Positions 32,943-41,403 are shown, counted from the stretch's first letter. The stretch is DNA of 41,403 nt from Gammaproteobacteria bacterium (GCA_028293805.1 JAQGOC010000018.1:1-41403); one strand, 5' to 3'. Made by a program: numbers and translations. Notes: generated from the sequence alone by a model not told the origin.

Positions 32943-33320
32943 TTACTCATCCGGCGGCCGGGAGGGCGGCGTGTTGGAGCGAACGCCCTGTCTGGCTGCT
33001 GCAGCTTTCCTGGCTTCGGCTGTAATAGGAGCGTCGGTGGCGGTCTCCGGCGTCATCTTCTGATCGTCGTCTGCTGTCTGCGGGGAGTTGGCCTGCGCGT
33101 CGACGGCGGTTTCGGGCTTGCCGCGTTCGGCGCTATCCGCGGACATGTTATCGGGAGACGTATCAGGGGCCGCTGCCACTGAGCGCGTTACGCCCGGTGC
33201 TGTCGGGGTACGTGGCGCGCCTTCGGCGCGGGGGGCCCCGACCTGCTCCTGGGCGAACGCCGCCGATCCAGCGAGCACCAGGCAAGCCGCAAAAGGCACG
33301 GATTTGTAAAGGGTGAGCAT
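32943..33320 (-). CDS. exported, disordered small protein
   Basis: A 125-residue protein with a signal peptide (LTLYKSVPFAACLVLAGSAAFA). The mature region is low complexity: Pro/Ala/Thr/Asp-rich (GAPRAEGAPRTPTAPG, DTSPDNMSADSAERG, KMTPETATDAPITAEARK). It is probably intrinsically disordered in the periplasm. GAGG lies just upstream of the ATG at 33320; an in-frame start at 33356 lacks one. I do not recognise the family. Confidence 0.6.
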   Translation of the reverse strand: MLTLYKSVPFAACLVLAGSAAFAQEQVGAPRAEGAPRTPTAPGVTRSVAAAPDTSPDNMSADSAERGKPETAVDAQANSPQTADDDQKMTPETATDAPITAEARKAAAARQGVRSNTPPSRPPDE

Positions 33321-33583
33321 GCGCGATCCTCGGTGCTTTTGACGAATTCGACGCAATTGCTATGCCCGGTGATCACATGAAGGCGCACAAGGCCGACTGT
33401 CGGGCGAGTCGGCTGCGTGCCCCCGAACTGCAGCACCCAAGCTCGCGCTCCTGGCGTACTGGCGCGGCCGGCGTGACCGCCCAAGTCGCGCCGCCAAGCG
33501 AGGGGAGCCGCTAGCGCGGACTGCACGGGGCGCATTATCTGCTACCCCTTTTGCGGCACTACGATCGCTTACAGGAGAATCTC

Positions 33584-34369
33584 ATGGCTGCTGCAACTCG
33601 ACCCCTCGCACTCGTGACCGGCGCATCAAGCGGTATCGGCCTGGAGCTGGCCCGGGAGTGCGCCCGAAACGGCTTCGATCTGGTGATTGGAGCGGATCGT
33701 CCGCTCAATGAGACGGCAGCGGAGCTCGAGGCTTTGGGTGCCTCGGTCCAAGCGGTGGAAGCAGACCTTGCGACGGCGGATGGCGTGGCGCAATTGTATG
33801 CCAGCCTCGGGGGACGACCGGTCGAGGCGCTGTTGGCGAATGCGGGACACGGATTGGGTAGGGCCTTCCTGGATCAGGCCTTCGAGGAAATCACGCACGT
33901 CATCGACACCAACATTACCGGCACTCTGGCGTTGATCCATCAGGTTGGCAGGGACATGCGGGCACGGGGGCGCGGCCGCATCCTGATCACGGGCTCGATC
34001 GCCGGTTTCATGCCGGGGAGCTTCCAGGCCGTCTACAACGGCACCAAGGCGTTCATCGACTCGTTCTCGTGGGCGCTGCGCAACGAGCTCAAGGACACGC
34101 AGATCACGGTCACCTGCCTGATGCCCGGGGCGACGGAAACCGAGTTCTTCAAGCGGGCGGATATGATGGATACCAAGGTAGGCACGCAGAAGAAGCAGGA
34201 CGCGGCCGAGGTCGCGCGGGTCGGCTTCAAGGCCATGATGGATGGGGAGGGCGACGTCGTGGCGGGTCTGAAGAACAAGATCGAGTCCGCCATCGCATCG
34301 GTCACGCCGTCCGCGGCACTCGCCGAGCGGCATCGCAAGATGGCGGAGCCGGGCACTGCGAAGCAGTAA
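33584..34369 (+). CDS. short-chain dehydrogenase/reductase (SDR), classical type
   Basis: A 261-residue NAD(P)-dependent oxidoreductase. The cofactor loop is TGASSGIG near the N-terminus, NAGHG follows strand 4, and the catalytic triad is Ser138 (in TGSIAG), Tyr151 and Lys155 (in YNGTKAF), 13 and 4 residues apart as expected. An acidic residue after beta-2 (IGADRP) suggests NAD preference. AGGAGA precedes the ATG at 33584. The C-terminus has a loop (MDTKVGTQKKQDA) that would cover the substrate. The substrate is unknown. Confidence 0.92.
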   Translation: MAAATRPLALVTGASSGIGLELARECARNGFDLVIGADRPLNETAAELEALGASVQAVEADLATADGVAQLYASLGGRPVEALLANAGHGLGRAFLDQAFEEITHVIDTNITGTLALIHQVGRDMRARGRGRILITGSIAGFMPGSFQAVYNGTKAFIDSFSWALRNELKDTQITVTCLMPGATETEFFKRADMMDTKVGTQKKQDAAEVARVGFKAMMDGEGDVVAGLKNKIESAIASVTPSAALAERHRKMAEPGTAKQ

Positions 34370-34529
34370 CAAGCGCGCGAGCGGACTTCCGCGATTTTCC
34401 GCACCTGAGCTCTCAAGTCGGTCCAGCAGGGAAGATTGCCCTCGGCTGCGGCGGCGCCCGCCGCCGAGGGCCGTTCGCAGGCAAGCGCAGATGCGTGCAT
34501 TCCAAGGAATGCAAGGCACGCGGTGCAGA

Positions 34530-35453
34530 TCATGCGGAAGCCGGTGCTTGATGCTTCGAGCGCCTGAGGGCGAGCGGCAGCAGATACCAGAGCCCGACCA
34601 GTAATACGAACGCGGCAATGGCTCCCGCGAGCGCCACGCGGCCCAGGCCAAACAGCTTGTTGAGCGCGACCCACAAATCGAGGCAGATCGCGCAGGCCAG
34701 CGGTAGAAGGGCCATCGCGACGAGCATCGAGCCTGTTGAATGCATGCGCGGATGGTCGCTGCCGCCGAATGTAATTCGATGAATAGCGGCGGGAGAGATC
34801 AGCAGGACGATGGCGAGCGCGAGGCAGCCGAGCGCGCCGAGGTGCGCGACACGGACGGCAAAGGGCAAACTGTCGAAAGCCTTGGTCAACATGACTACGA
34901 GCTGAAAGCCGAGTAACGCCTGGGCGCCGGGCAGAATGACCCGCGCCTCCGTCAGCATCTGCTCGATCTTCGCGTGCAGAGGGGTGTGCGTCTCGTTCAT
35001 AGGTGCCTCGCTATCCTGGATGGCCCAGGCCCGCCGCAGAGCCAATCCGAGGCCATACCAGGCGCCGACGGCAATGCTGAACGTGAAAAGTGCCATCGCC
35101 GTGCTCAGTGTCGGTCCGAATGGACGCCCGGTCGCCACGAACACAGCGCAACCAATGGCTCCGGCCAGCGGCAGCAAGGCAAATCGTGCGTACTGCGTGG
35201 AGGTGCGATGAATCCGGCGCGTGGTTTCCCCGCCGTCGACGAGGCGATGTTGGCAAGGCACTGCGATCAGCAGGCCCAGCGCCAGCACGATGAGTGCCAT
35301 TCCGGCGACGTCAACCAAGCGCCCGGTGGAACTCACGTCCGGGAAGCCGTTCTGAAACAGTCCCTGAAACTGAAAGCCAAACAGCACCTGTACACCGAGC
35401 ATCTGCATGCGCAGCTCATCAAGGGAGGTCTTGAGTGCTTCTTGCAGTTTCAT
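34530..35453 (-). CDS. duplicated DUF6328 family membrane protein
   Basis: A 307-residue inner-membrane protein made of two tandem DUF6328 modules. Residues 1-145 and 165-300 repeat the same order: an amphipathic helix with a GVQVLFGFQF or GAQALLGFQL block, a membrane helix ending in a P-x(2,3)-HR motif (PCQHRLVDGG, PAAIHRITFGG), a second pair of helices (LLPLAGAIGCAVFV, LLPLACAICLDLWV) and a final helix. The halves are joined by a polar linker (EAPMNETHTPLHAKIEQM). Most DUF6328 proteins have one module. The start is ATG 35453; it is divergent from the pseudouridine synthase. Function is unknown. Confidence 0.85.
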   Translation of the reverse strand: MKLQEALKTSLDELRMQMLGVQVLFGFQFQGLFQNGFPDVSSTGRLVDVAGMALIVLALGLLIAVPCQHRLVDGGETTRRIHRTSTQYARFALLPLAGAIGCAVFVATGRPFGPTLSTAMALFTFSIAVGAWYGLGLALRRAWAIQDSEAPMNETHTPLHAKIEQMLTEARVILPGAQALLGFQLVVMLTKAFDSLPFAVRVAHLGALGCLALAIVLLISPAAIHRITFGGSDHPRMHSTGSMLVAMALLPLACAICLDLWVALNKLFGLGRVALAGAIAAFVLLVGLWYLLPLALRRSKHQAPASA

Positions 35454-35595
35454 CGAACGAATCCCAGTGGGTTACATCGAGCAAATGCCGTGCCCGAGCT
35501 GCTGCTCGCTGCGCTCGTCCATCGCAAGCGCGAACCACGCTCAAACGAGAGCGACCGAGGTGGCCGTACGGCGCCCCGTGAGACAAACTGCGCGG

Positions 35596-36336
35596 ATGAA
35601 GACAACGATTCCCGCAACTACTTCCAAAACGCCACGCCATGGGGTTGCGCGGGTCATTTCCAAGCTGGGTAAGGGTTCTCGTACGCAGGCGGCGCAGTGG
35701 GTGCGCGAGGGGCGAGTGCGGGTGAATGGCCACGTGGTGCGGGACGCCGAATTTCCGGTCCGGCAGGGAGTTGACCGAATAGAGATCGAAGGCGAGCGGC
35801 TGGCAGCAGCAGGGCGACTGGTGCTCATGTTGAACAAGCCGCGTGGCCTTGTCACGACGACGAAGGATGAGCAGGGGCGCAACACGGTGTACAGCTGCTT
35901 CGCCGGCGCAGAGCTCCCGTGGATGGCGCCGGTTGGCCGGCTCGACAAGGCGAGTGAGGGTCTGCTGTTGTTCAGCAACGATCCTGCGTGGGCCGCGCGG
36001 ATCACCGACCCCAGGTCAGGACCGGACAAGACCTACCATGTGCAAATAGACTGCCTGCCAGATCCGCAGTTGCTGCGGGATCTCGAGCACGGTGCGATGC
36101 TCGATGGCGAGCGCCTCACCGCCAAGGCCGCGCGCTGCCTGCGCAGGGGGCAAAGAAACGCCTGGCTCGAAATCGTGCTGGATGAGGGCAGAAACCGGCA
36201 GATCCGGCGCCTCCTCGCGGCTTTCGGTGTGTCCGTCTTGCGCCTGATCCGCGTGGCCATCGGACCGCTGCTGCTGAGTGGGCTCCCGAAAGGCCGGTGG
36301 CGAATTCTCACCGCGCAGGAGATCGATTCGCTTTGA
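35596..36336 (+). CDS. 16S/23S rRNA pseudouridine synthase (RsuA/RluB/RluF family)
   Basis: A 246-residue enzyme that isomerises a specific uridine in ribosomal RNA. An N-terminal S4 RNA-binding domain spans residues 15-65 (VARVISKLGKGSRTQAAQWVREGRVRVNG). The catalytic domain has GRLDKASEGLLLFSND with the catalytic Asp117, then TYHVQID and NRQIRRLLAAFGVSVLRLIRVAIGP (motifs II-III). Which of RsuA, RluB, RluE or RluF it is cannot be decided, as the target helix is not readable. The start at ATG 35596 gives the normal family length; a longer frame to 35407 overlaps the divergent membrane-protein gene. Confidence 0.9.
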   Translation: MKTTIPATTSKTPRHGVARVISKLGKGSRTQAAQWVREGRVRVNGHVVRDAEFPVRQGVDRIEIEGERLAAAGRLVLMLNKPRGLVTTTKDEQGRNTVYSCFAGAELPWMAPVGRLDKASEGLLLFSNDPAWAARITDPRSGPDKTYHVQIDCLPDPQLLRDLEHGAMLDGERLTAKAARCLRRGQRNAWLEIVLDEGRNRQIRRLLAAFGVSVLRLIRVAIGPLLLSGLPKGRWRILTAQEIDSL

Positions 36337-36648
36337 ACGAGCCCGTCGCAAGGAAGCTGCCGCCGGTGTGATCCAACCGCCGTATTGGCTTTGACCTTGA
36401 GCTGGGACTGATGTCCGTCCCCGTGTGGGCGCGGGCCCCTACAAGTCGATTCCGCTGCACTGTCGTTGGGCGTCATGCGCTGGCGGGAGGGGCGGCGGGA
36501 TTGGGATATGTGAACTGCGTGCCAGTCGGCCCTCGCGGCGAGACGAAAGACCCAAGAAGGGTTCAAGAAAGCTTTCTGCCCTGTCGATACTCAATTCGCG
36601 GCAATGCAACAGCGGCGCCGCGAGTTTGGGACAGAGGCTTTACCTTTC
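36337..36648 (+). promoter_or_regulatory. 312-bp leader of the chemosensory operon, possible sigma-28-like promoter
   Basis: No gene is apparent here. At 36563-36590 TCAAGAAA and GTCGATAC are separated by 12 bp, which partly fits the FliA (sigma-28) pattern (TAAAGTTT, then GCCGATAA after 11 bp), apt for a chemotaxis operon. The same stretch contains the perfect palindrome AGAAAGCTTTCT (36566-36577). Both are weak signals on their own. Confidence 0.3.
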
Positions 36649-37620
36649 ATGACATCCAGTCCGGCCGTAGCGGGCGGCTTTGAAGCGGCATCCGAGGACG
36701 AAGTGGTTCGCGGAAATGTGTACGCTGAATCGCTGCCCATTTGGGCAAAGCAGATCGAGTCGGCGCGGCTGCAGACCGAGACGGCCGTCGTTGCGCTCGG
36801 CGAGCGTTTCGAAGGTATCGTAAGCCGGCTCGACCGGGCGCTTGGCGCCGTACAGAACGAGTCCGGCGGACAGGTCATTGCCCAGGACGCTCAGGAAGGC
36901 GAGCGCCACCTCGCCGAAGTCATCCAGGCTCTCAAATTACTGCAGCAAAGCCGCGACTCGCTCGCGGAGGACATTCGCGCGCTCGTCCGGCACACGCAAG
37001 AGCTGCGCAAGATGTCCAGCGATGTGGAATCCATCGCATTCCAGACCAACATGCTCGCTTTGAACGCCGCCATCGAGGCGGCCCACGCAGGCACGGCAGG
37101 CAAGGGCTTCGCCGTCGTCGCACATGAAGTGCGCGCCTTGTCGGAAGCCGCGCGCACGACGGGCAAGCGGATTACCAGCACCGTTGGATTGATCAGCACC
37201 GCGCTGCTCGAGATTGGCACGAAGAACGAGCGTGTCGCGGATCGCGACCAGCAGGCCGTCGCGGACTCACAGGGGCATATTCGCACGGTACTGGATCGCT
37301 TCACGCAACGGACCAGCCGGCTTGCGGACATCGCACATCAATCCCAGAAAGCCAGCGAAGCCATCAAGAGCGAGGTGTGCGAATCGCTCGTGCAACTGCA
37401 GTTTCAGGACCGTGTCGGCCAGATCCTGCAGCACGTCGTCGGGAGCATGCAGCAGGTTCAGGACTTGCCCGCGGCTTGCGAAGCGGGCGGCAGCGTGCAC
37501 GCGCAGGTCAGGCAGCATATGGAGACTATGGCGCGCACCTATACAACGGACGAACAGCGCCGTCTGCATCGGGGTCTGGAGACTCAGGTGATTGCGCCGC
37601 AGGACGTTACATTTTTCTAG
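36649..37620 (+). CDS. soluble methyl-accepting-chemotaxis-type signalling protein
   Basis: A 323-residue cytoplasmic protein with a chemoreceptor signalling tip. The tip is [42 protein letters not shown] (about 130-175), flanked by heptad-rich helices forming a hairpin. No transmembrane helix or HAMP is present. An N-terminal helical region (1-95) and a C-terminal helix ([20 protein letters not shown]) are not a known sensor domain. It could sense a cytoplasmic cue or act as a partner in the receptor array. ATG 36649 was chosen over 36604 because GAGG lies upstream. The CheY gene starts 12 bp after its stop. Confidence 0.82.
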   Translation: MTSSPAVAGGFEAASEDEVVRGNVYAESLPIWAKQIESARLQTETAVVALGERFEGIVSRLDRALGAVQNESGGQVIAQDAQEGERHLAEVIQALKLLQQSRDSLAEDIRALVRHTQELRKMSSDVESIAFQTNMLALNAAIEAAHAGTAGKGFAVVAHEVRALSEAARTTGKRITSTVGLISTALLEIGTKNERVADRDQQAVADSQGHIRTVLDRFTQRTSRLADIAHQSQKASEAIKSEVCESLVQLQFQDRVGQILQHVVGSMQQVQDLPAACEAGGSVHAQVRQHMETMARTYTTDEQRRLHRGLETQVIAPQDVTFF

Positions 37621-37632
37621 CAGGGCAACCCG

Positions 37633-38001
37633 ATGGCCAAGAGAATACTTGTTGTGGACGATTCGTCCTCCGTACGCACGGTCGCACGCATGGCGCTGCG
37701 GGAGCACGGTTACGACGTGATCGAGGCGTCGAATGGCAAAGAAGCACTCGAGAAGCTCAATGGAGAGCGCGTCCATCTCGTGATCAGCGACGTGAACATG
37801 CCGACGATGGACGGCATTACGTTCCTGAAAGAGGTCAAGCGCCACCCCAACTACAAGTTCACCCCTGTCATCATGCTGACGACCGAGGCCGGTGAGGACA
37901 AGAAGCAGGAGGGCCGCGCCGCCGGCGCGAAAGCCTGGATCACCAAGCCGTTCCAGCCGCAATTGCTGGTAGACGCCGTCGCCAAGCTCGTCCTGGCCTG
38001 A
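37633..38001 (+). CDS. cheY: CheY-type single-domain response regulator
   Basis: A 122-residue receiver domain that carries the chemotaxis signal from CheA to a motor or other target. All key residues are present: the acidic pair Asp9-Asp10, the phospho-acceptor Asp53 in VISDVNMP, Thr83 and Lys105 in the TKPF loop. No output domain is attached. It sits between the soluble MCP-like gene and the STAS gene with a 12-bp gap upstream and 19 bp downstream. Being in a cluster with a STAS protein suggests an alternative chemosensory pathway rather than the flagellar one, but this is inference. Confidence 0.92.
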   Translation: MAKRILVVDDSSSVRTVARMALREHGYDVIEASNGKEALEKLNGERVHLVISDVNMPTMDGITFLKEVKRHPNYKFTPVIMLTTEAGEDKKQEGRAAGAKAWITKPFQPQLLVDAVAKLVLA

Positions 38002-38020
38002 CCTTTCATCGAGTCAATCA

Positions 38021-38341
38021 ATGAACGATCAGGTCAGGTATGAGCATCCGCGTGTGCACGTGGACGGTGAGATGACCGTCTACACGTGCGGCGAGCTCAA
38101 GCGCCAACTGCTCGCCCACTTGACGGAGCATGGCGATGCGACCGAGTTAGAGTTGTCGCGGGTCACCGAAATCGATACCGCGGGCCTGCAAATCCTGTTG
38201 ACCGCGCGCCGGCATGCGGGCGAGCTCGGCCGTGAGATGCGGGTCGCGAACCCTAGTGGCGCCGTCCTCGAAGTGCTCGAGCTGTGTCGGCTCACCGATC
38301 TCCTCGCAGGCTCTGTCCCTGTGCCCGCGGAGGCGCCGTGA
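38021..38341 (+). CDS. STAS-domain (anti-sigma-factor-antagonist-like) protein
   Basis: A 106-residue single STAS domain. The phospho-acceptor loop is EIDTAGLQ, with Thr53 in place of the usual Ser. The fold order (MTVYTCGELKRQLLAHL strand/helix, LELSRVTEIDTAGLQILLTARRHAG) is clear. STAS proteins of this kind occur in chemosensory clusters next to CheA and may couple to a phosphatase or an array protein. Its TGA overlaps the GTG of CheA by 4 bp, so the two are probably translationally coupled. Confidence 0.85.
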   Translation: MNDQVRYEHPRVHVDGEMTVYTCGELKRQLLAHLTEHGDATELELSRVTEIDTAGLQILLTARRHAGELGREMRVANPSGAVLEVLELCRLTDLLAGSVPVPAEAP

Positions 38342-40335
38342 ATCTCGATGATGCGCTGCCGGGGTTCATTGCGGAGTGTGCCGACCTGCTGCGCGAGATG
38401 GAGACGGGACTCCTGGATTGCGCCTGCGGCGCCCACGATGCCGAGACGATCAATTCCATTTTCCGGGTCGCCCACACGATCAAGGGCTCGGCCGGCCTGT
38501 TCGGGCTCGACGCCATCGTCGAATTCGTGCACGTCGTGGAAACTGCTCTCGATGCGGTGCGGCTCGGCAGGGTGTCCATGACAGAAGAGCTGGTAGCTCT
38601 CCTGTTACGTTGTAAAGACCACATAGAGTCGCTGGTCGGTCGGATCACCGGGGCGGACGGCGCCGACGACCCACTACTCGATGCGCGGGGCGTAGAGATA
38701 CTGGCGGCTCTGAAGCAGGCCACGGGGGCCAAAGAGTCCGGCAAGGTGCAAATGGGTTCCGGCGGCGCGACGCCGGCCGCGAGCCCCGAAAAAACCGAGG
38801 ATTGGCGCATCTGCGTGCGCTTCGGCCCCGATGTCCTTACGTCGGGCATGGATCCGCTTGGCTTCATCCGTTACCTGAAGACCTTCGGCGAAATACTCGC
38901 GGTGGCAGTCCTGGAGGAGGCCCTTCCGCCGCCCCCCGACATGCAGCCAGAGATCTGCTACCTGGGTTTCGAGATCGATTTTCGCACGGCGGCGGACCAG
39001 GCGCGCATCGAAGCGGCGTTCGAGTTCGTACGCGAAGACTGTACTTTGACGGTGAGCGCGGGGGCGCCGTCTGTGACGGTTGCGCCGACCGCGGCGCGTG
39101 ATTCAACTAGCGACAGCTCACCCAGGAAACAACTAAGCGCAGAAGGCGGAGCCGCCGCTGCCACGGTACGGGTCGACGCAGCCAAGCTGGACTATCTCAT
39201 CACACGCATTGGGGAGCTGATCATCGCCGCCGCGGGTGCGAACCTACTGGCGCGCCGTGCGGGCAACACGGAGTTGGAAGAGAGCACCTCCACTCTGTCG
39301 GGCCTCGTCGAGCAAGTTCGTGAAGGGGCGCTCCAGCTTCGCATGGTGAAGATCGGCGGAACCTTCAGCCGCTTTCAAAGAACCGTGCACGACGTATCGC
39401 GCGAGCTCGGTAAGGAGATTCGCCTCGTCATTCGAGGAGAAGACACGGAGCTGGACAAGACAGTCGTCGAACGGATCGCCGATCCCCTGACTCATCTGGT
39501 TCGAAACGCCATCGACCACGGCATCGAGCCTGCCGAGGTGCGTATTGCGCGTGGCAAACCCGCGGCTGGGACGGTTACGCTGAACGCGTATCACGATTCG
39601 GGCAGCATCGTCATAGAAGTGAGCGACGACGGCGGCGGTTTGAAACGGGAGAAGATCCTCTCCAAGGCCCTCGAGCGTGGCCTTGCCGAGGCAGACCGCC
39701 CCTTCACCGACAGTGAGGTCTTCGGCTTCGTGTTCGAGGCCGGATTCTCCACCGCCGAGCGTGTCACGAACCTTTCCGGCCGCGGCGTCGGAATGGATGT
39801 GGTCAAGCGCAACATCACGGCTCTGCGCGGCACGGTCGGCATCAGAAGCGCGGAAGGCAGTGGCACGACGGTCACGGTGCGCCTGCCTCTGACGCTCGCC
39901 ATCATCAACGGATTCCAGGTCGCGGTCGGCAAGTCGAGCTTCGTGTTGCCGCTCGACACGATCGAGGAGTGCGTCGAATTTTCGGCCGAGGACGGCCACG
40001 ACTTCGCCAACTTGCGCGGCGGGCTGCTGCCTTTCGTGCGGCTTCGCGAAATCTTCGGCACGAGCGAGCCTGCCGCCCGCCGGCAGAGCATCGTCGTCGT
40101 CAAGCACGCGGGCGAGCGGGCAGGACTGGTCGTGGATGCGTTGCTCGGCGAGTTCCAGACCGTCATCAAACCGCTCGGCAAGCTCTTCCGTAACGTCGAC
40201 TGTGTCAGCGGTTCCAGCATTCTAGGCAACGGCGACGTCGCATTGATTCTCGATGTGCCGGCGCTCGTACAACAGGCCACCGCGGGCGTGCAACGGCGCG
40301 CTGCGGGCGCGCTCGGCATTCAAATCGGAGAATAA
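38338..40335 (+). CDS. cheA: chemotaxis histidine kinase CheA
   Basis: A 665-residue CheA. Residues 1-105 are the Hpt (P1) domain with phospho-acceptor His46 in VAHTIKGSAG. A P2-like module follows (WRICVRFGPDVLTSGMDPLGFIRYL, about 155-240). The dimerisation helices (P3) begin near LDYLITRIGELI. The ATPase domain (P4) has HLVRNAIDHGIE (N box), VSDDGGGL (G1), GRGVGMDVV (G2) and GSGTTVTVRLPLTLAI. The C-terminal CheW-like (P5) domain ends the protein. The GTG at 38338 has GGAGG upstream and overlaps the STAS stop. The MCP gene begins immediately after its TAA. Confidence 0.95.
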   Translation: MNLDDALPGFIAECADLLREMETGLLDCACGAHDAETINSIFRVAHTIKGSAGLFGLDAIVEFVHVVETALDAVRLGRVSMTEELVALLLRCKDHIESLVGRITGADGADDPLLDARGVEILAALKQATGAKESGKVQMGSGGATPAASPEKTEDWRICVRFGPDVLTSGMDPLGFIRYLKTFGEILAVAVLEEALPPPPDMQPEICYLGFEIDFRTAADQARIEAAFEFVREDCTLTVSAGAPSVTVAPTAARDSTSDSSPRKQLSAEGGAAAATVRVDAAKLDYLITRIGELIIAAAGANLLARRAGNTELEESTSTLSGLVEQVREGALQLRMVKIGGTFSRFQRTVHDVSRELGKEIRLVIRGEDTELDKTVVERIADPLTHLVRNAIDHGIEPAEVRIARGKPAAGTVTLNAYHDSGSIVIEVSDDGGGLKREKILSKALERGLAEADRPFTDSEVFGFVFEAGFSTAERVTNLSGRGVGMDVVKRNITALRGTVGIRSAEGSGTTVTVRLPLTLAIINGFQVAVGKSSFVLPLDTIEECVEFSAEDGHDFANLRGGLLPFVRLREIFGTSEPAARRQSIVVVKHAGERAGLVVDALLGEFQTVIKPLGKLFRNVDCVSGSSILGNGDVALILDVPALVQQATAGVQRRAAGALGIQIGE

Positions 40336-41403
40336 ATGATGTTTGCGGACATGAAGGTGGGTACCCGCCTTGCCATAGCGTTTAGTACGGTTCTACTGCT
40401 GCTGATCGGAGTTGTTCTGACGGGTGTCAGTCGCATGTCCCTCGTCAATGATCACCTGCATGCGATTACCTCCGAGAACAATCTGGAGTCCAGCGGTGCG
40501 CAGGCGATCCGCACGAACGCCTTCCGCATCGGTGTGACGGTACGCGATATCATCATCACCGCCGACGAGGCCACCTTGAAGGTCCAGCGCGACCAGCTGG
40601 AGGAGCACGGCAGAGCCCTGGACACTTCGGTCCAGAAGCTCGACCAGCTGTTCACTTCACTTGCCAGCACAACGGCGACCGAGAAGGAGCTCATGGCCAA
40701 GATCAAGGACATGGTCCCCGGCTTCAAAGGTGCGGCTCTGAAGGTGGCGGATCTGGGTGTCCTCAACAAGAACGCCGAGGCGACGGAGGTGCTCAGAAAG
40801 GAGTTCGATCCTCGCGATGAAGCGCTGCACCCGGTGGCGGATCAGTTGGCGGCCTTCGAGGACAAGCTGAACGAGGAGGCCGCGACTGAGGCGGCGCGCG
40901 TCTATTCGAGCGGCCGTACGACGATGCTGGCGCTCGGTGCACTGGCTGCGATGATTGCCGCCGGCGCGGCATTTCTCCTGACCCGCAGCCTTCTGCGCCA
41001 ACTCGGCGGCGAGCCCGTTTACGTGATGTCCGTGATGCAGTCCGTCAGCCGGGGCGACTTCGGCATCTCTGTGAACACCAAAGAGGGCGACAGGTCGAGC
41101 ATGTTGTACGCCGTCAGGACGATGGTGGAGACCGCTGGCTCGAGTATCGGAGATGTGGTGCGTGTCATGAAGGCGCTGTCGGAAGGCGACCTCACGCAGA
41201 CCATCGACAAGAACTACGAAGGCGCCTACGGCGAGCTCAAGGAGTTCGCGAACGGCACGGTGCTGAAGCTTTCGATGATCATCGGCGAGGTGAACTCGGC
41301 GGCCGATGCGCTGACGGGGGCGTCGGAGGAAGTGAGCACGACCTCCCAGGCGCTGTCGCAAGCGGCGAGCGAGCAGGCCGCCGGCGTGGAGCAGACGAGC
41401 GCC
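40336..41403 (+). CDS. transmembrane methyl-accepting chemotaxis protein with tandem HAMP, cut by the window end
   Basis: The first 356 codons of a chemoreceptor, open to the right edge. TM1 (RLAIAFSTVLLLLIGVVLTGV) begins at residue 11. A helical periplasmic ligand domain of about 165 residues (4HB-type) follows, then TM2 (TTMLALGALAAMIAAGAAFLL). Two HAMP-like segments come next (LGGEPVYVMSVMQSVSRGDFGIS and VVRVMKALSEGDLTQTID). The start of the methylation/signalling helices (LTGASEEVSTTSQALSQAASEQAAGVEQTSA) is the last part seen. It starts at ATG 40336, directly after the cheA stop, with GGAG upstream (ATG 40339 is an alternative). The signalling tip lies outside the window. Confidence 0.92.
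   Translation, partial: MMFADMKVGTRLAIAFSTVLLLLIGVVLTGVSRMSLVNDHLHAITSENNLESSGAQAIRTNAFRIGVTVRDIIITADEATLKVQRDQLEEHGRALDTSVQKLDQLFTSLASTTATEKELMAKIKDMVPGFKGAALKVADLGVLNKNAEATEVLRKEFDPRDEALHPVADQLAAFEDKLNEEAATEAARVYSSGRTTMLALGALAAMIAAGAAFLLTRSLLRQLGGEPVYVMSVMQSVSRGDFGISVNTKEGDRSSMLYAVRTMVETAGSSIGDVVRVMKALSEGDLTQTIDKNYEGAYGELKEFANGTVLKLSMIIGEVNSAADALTGASEEVSTTSQALSQAASEQAAGVEQTSA

Noticed and set aside
1-41403. CRISPR arrays, insertion sequences, prophage or attachment sites
   Set aside because: I saw no regularly spaced repeats, transposase or integrase genes, or direct repeats next to a tRNA.

Overview
The window is GC-rich chromosomal DNA with densely packed genes and no tRNA, rRNA, CRISPR array, transposase, integrase or phage gene that I can recognise. 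The gene set (S4-type pseudouridine synthase, PsiF repeats, CorA, DUF885 and M1 metallopeptidases, DUF4142, DUF6496, a CheA/CheY/MCP cluster, many Sec- or lipoprotein-exported proteins) fits a free-living, motile Gram-negative proteobacterium, probably a soil or water Gammaproteobacterium of the Steroidobacter/Nevskiales/Xanthomonadales kind. That placement is inference from gene content, not a phylogenetic result.

Layout. 1-6.9 kb: a PaaY-type hexapeptide protein open at the left edge; proline iminopeptidase; a fluoride module on the minus strand (fluoride riboswitch, crcB exporter, DUF190 gene); a DUF885 lipoprotein peptidase; a PsiF-repeat protein; an antibiotic-biosynthesis-monooxygenase-fold protein; and a periplasmic CYD-motif protein. 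7.0-11.5 kb: a minus-strand pair made of a SWIM-SNF2 helicase and an unrecognised 417-residue protein whose start overlaps the helicase stop. 11.7-16.2 kb: a small stress-like protein, an MFS exporter divergent from a membrane metallophosphoesterase, a cupin, a basic DUF6496 protein and a DUF4142 exported protein. 16.3-18.7 kb: a probable operon of a sorbosone-dehydrogenase-like lipoprotein and a Cys-rich flavodoxin-fold oxidoreductase. 18.9-22.1 kb (minus): a small polar protein, DUF5996, CorA and a TIGR02391 (Ymh) protein. 22.3-27.8 kb (plus): an acyl-CoA thioesterase, an exported chorismate-lyase-like protein, an M1 peptidase, a Tat-exported dienelactone-hydrolase-like enzyme and a luciferase-like flavin oxidoreductase.

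27.7-28.5 kb holds a frameshifted and truncated acyltransferase-3 pseudogene. 28.9-32.2 kb holds an unrecognised 874-residue exported protein and an exported SRPBCC protein. 32.3-36.3 kb holds DUF952, a 26-residue membrane peptide, a disordered periplasmic protein, an SDR dehydrogenase, an internally duplicated DUF6328 membrane protein and an rRNA pseudouridine synthase. 36.6 kb to the right edge is a chemosensory operon: soluble MCP-like protein, CheY, STAS protein, CheA, and a transmembrane MCP cut by the window end.

The best supported regulatory discovery is the fluoride riboswitch, whose downstream sequence can fold a hairpin over the crcB ribosome binding site. I found no clear multi-gene system that is new to biology. 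The better leads for unexplored function are the SNF2 partner gene, the 874-residue exported protein, the exported chorismate-lyase-like protein and the Cys-rich flavoprotein.
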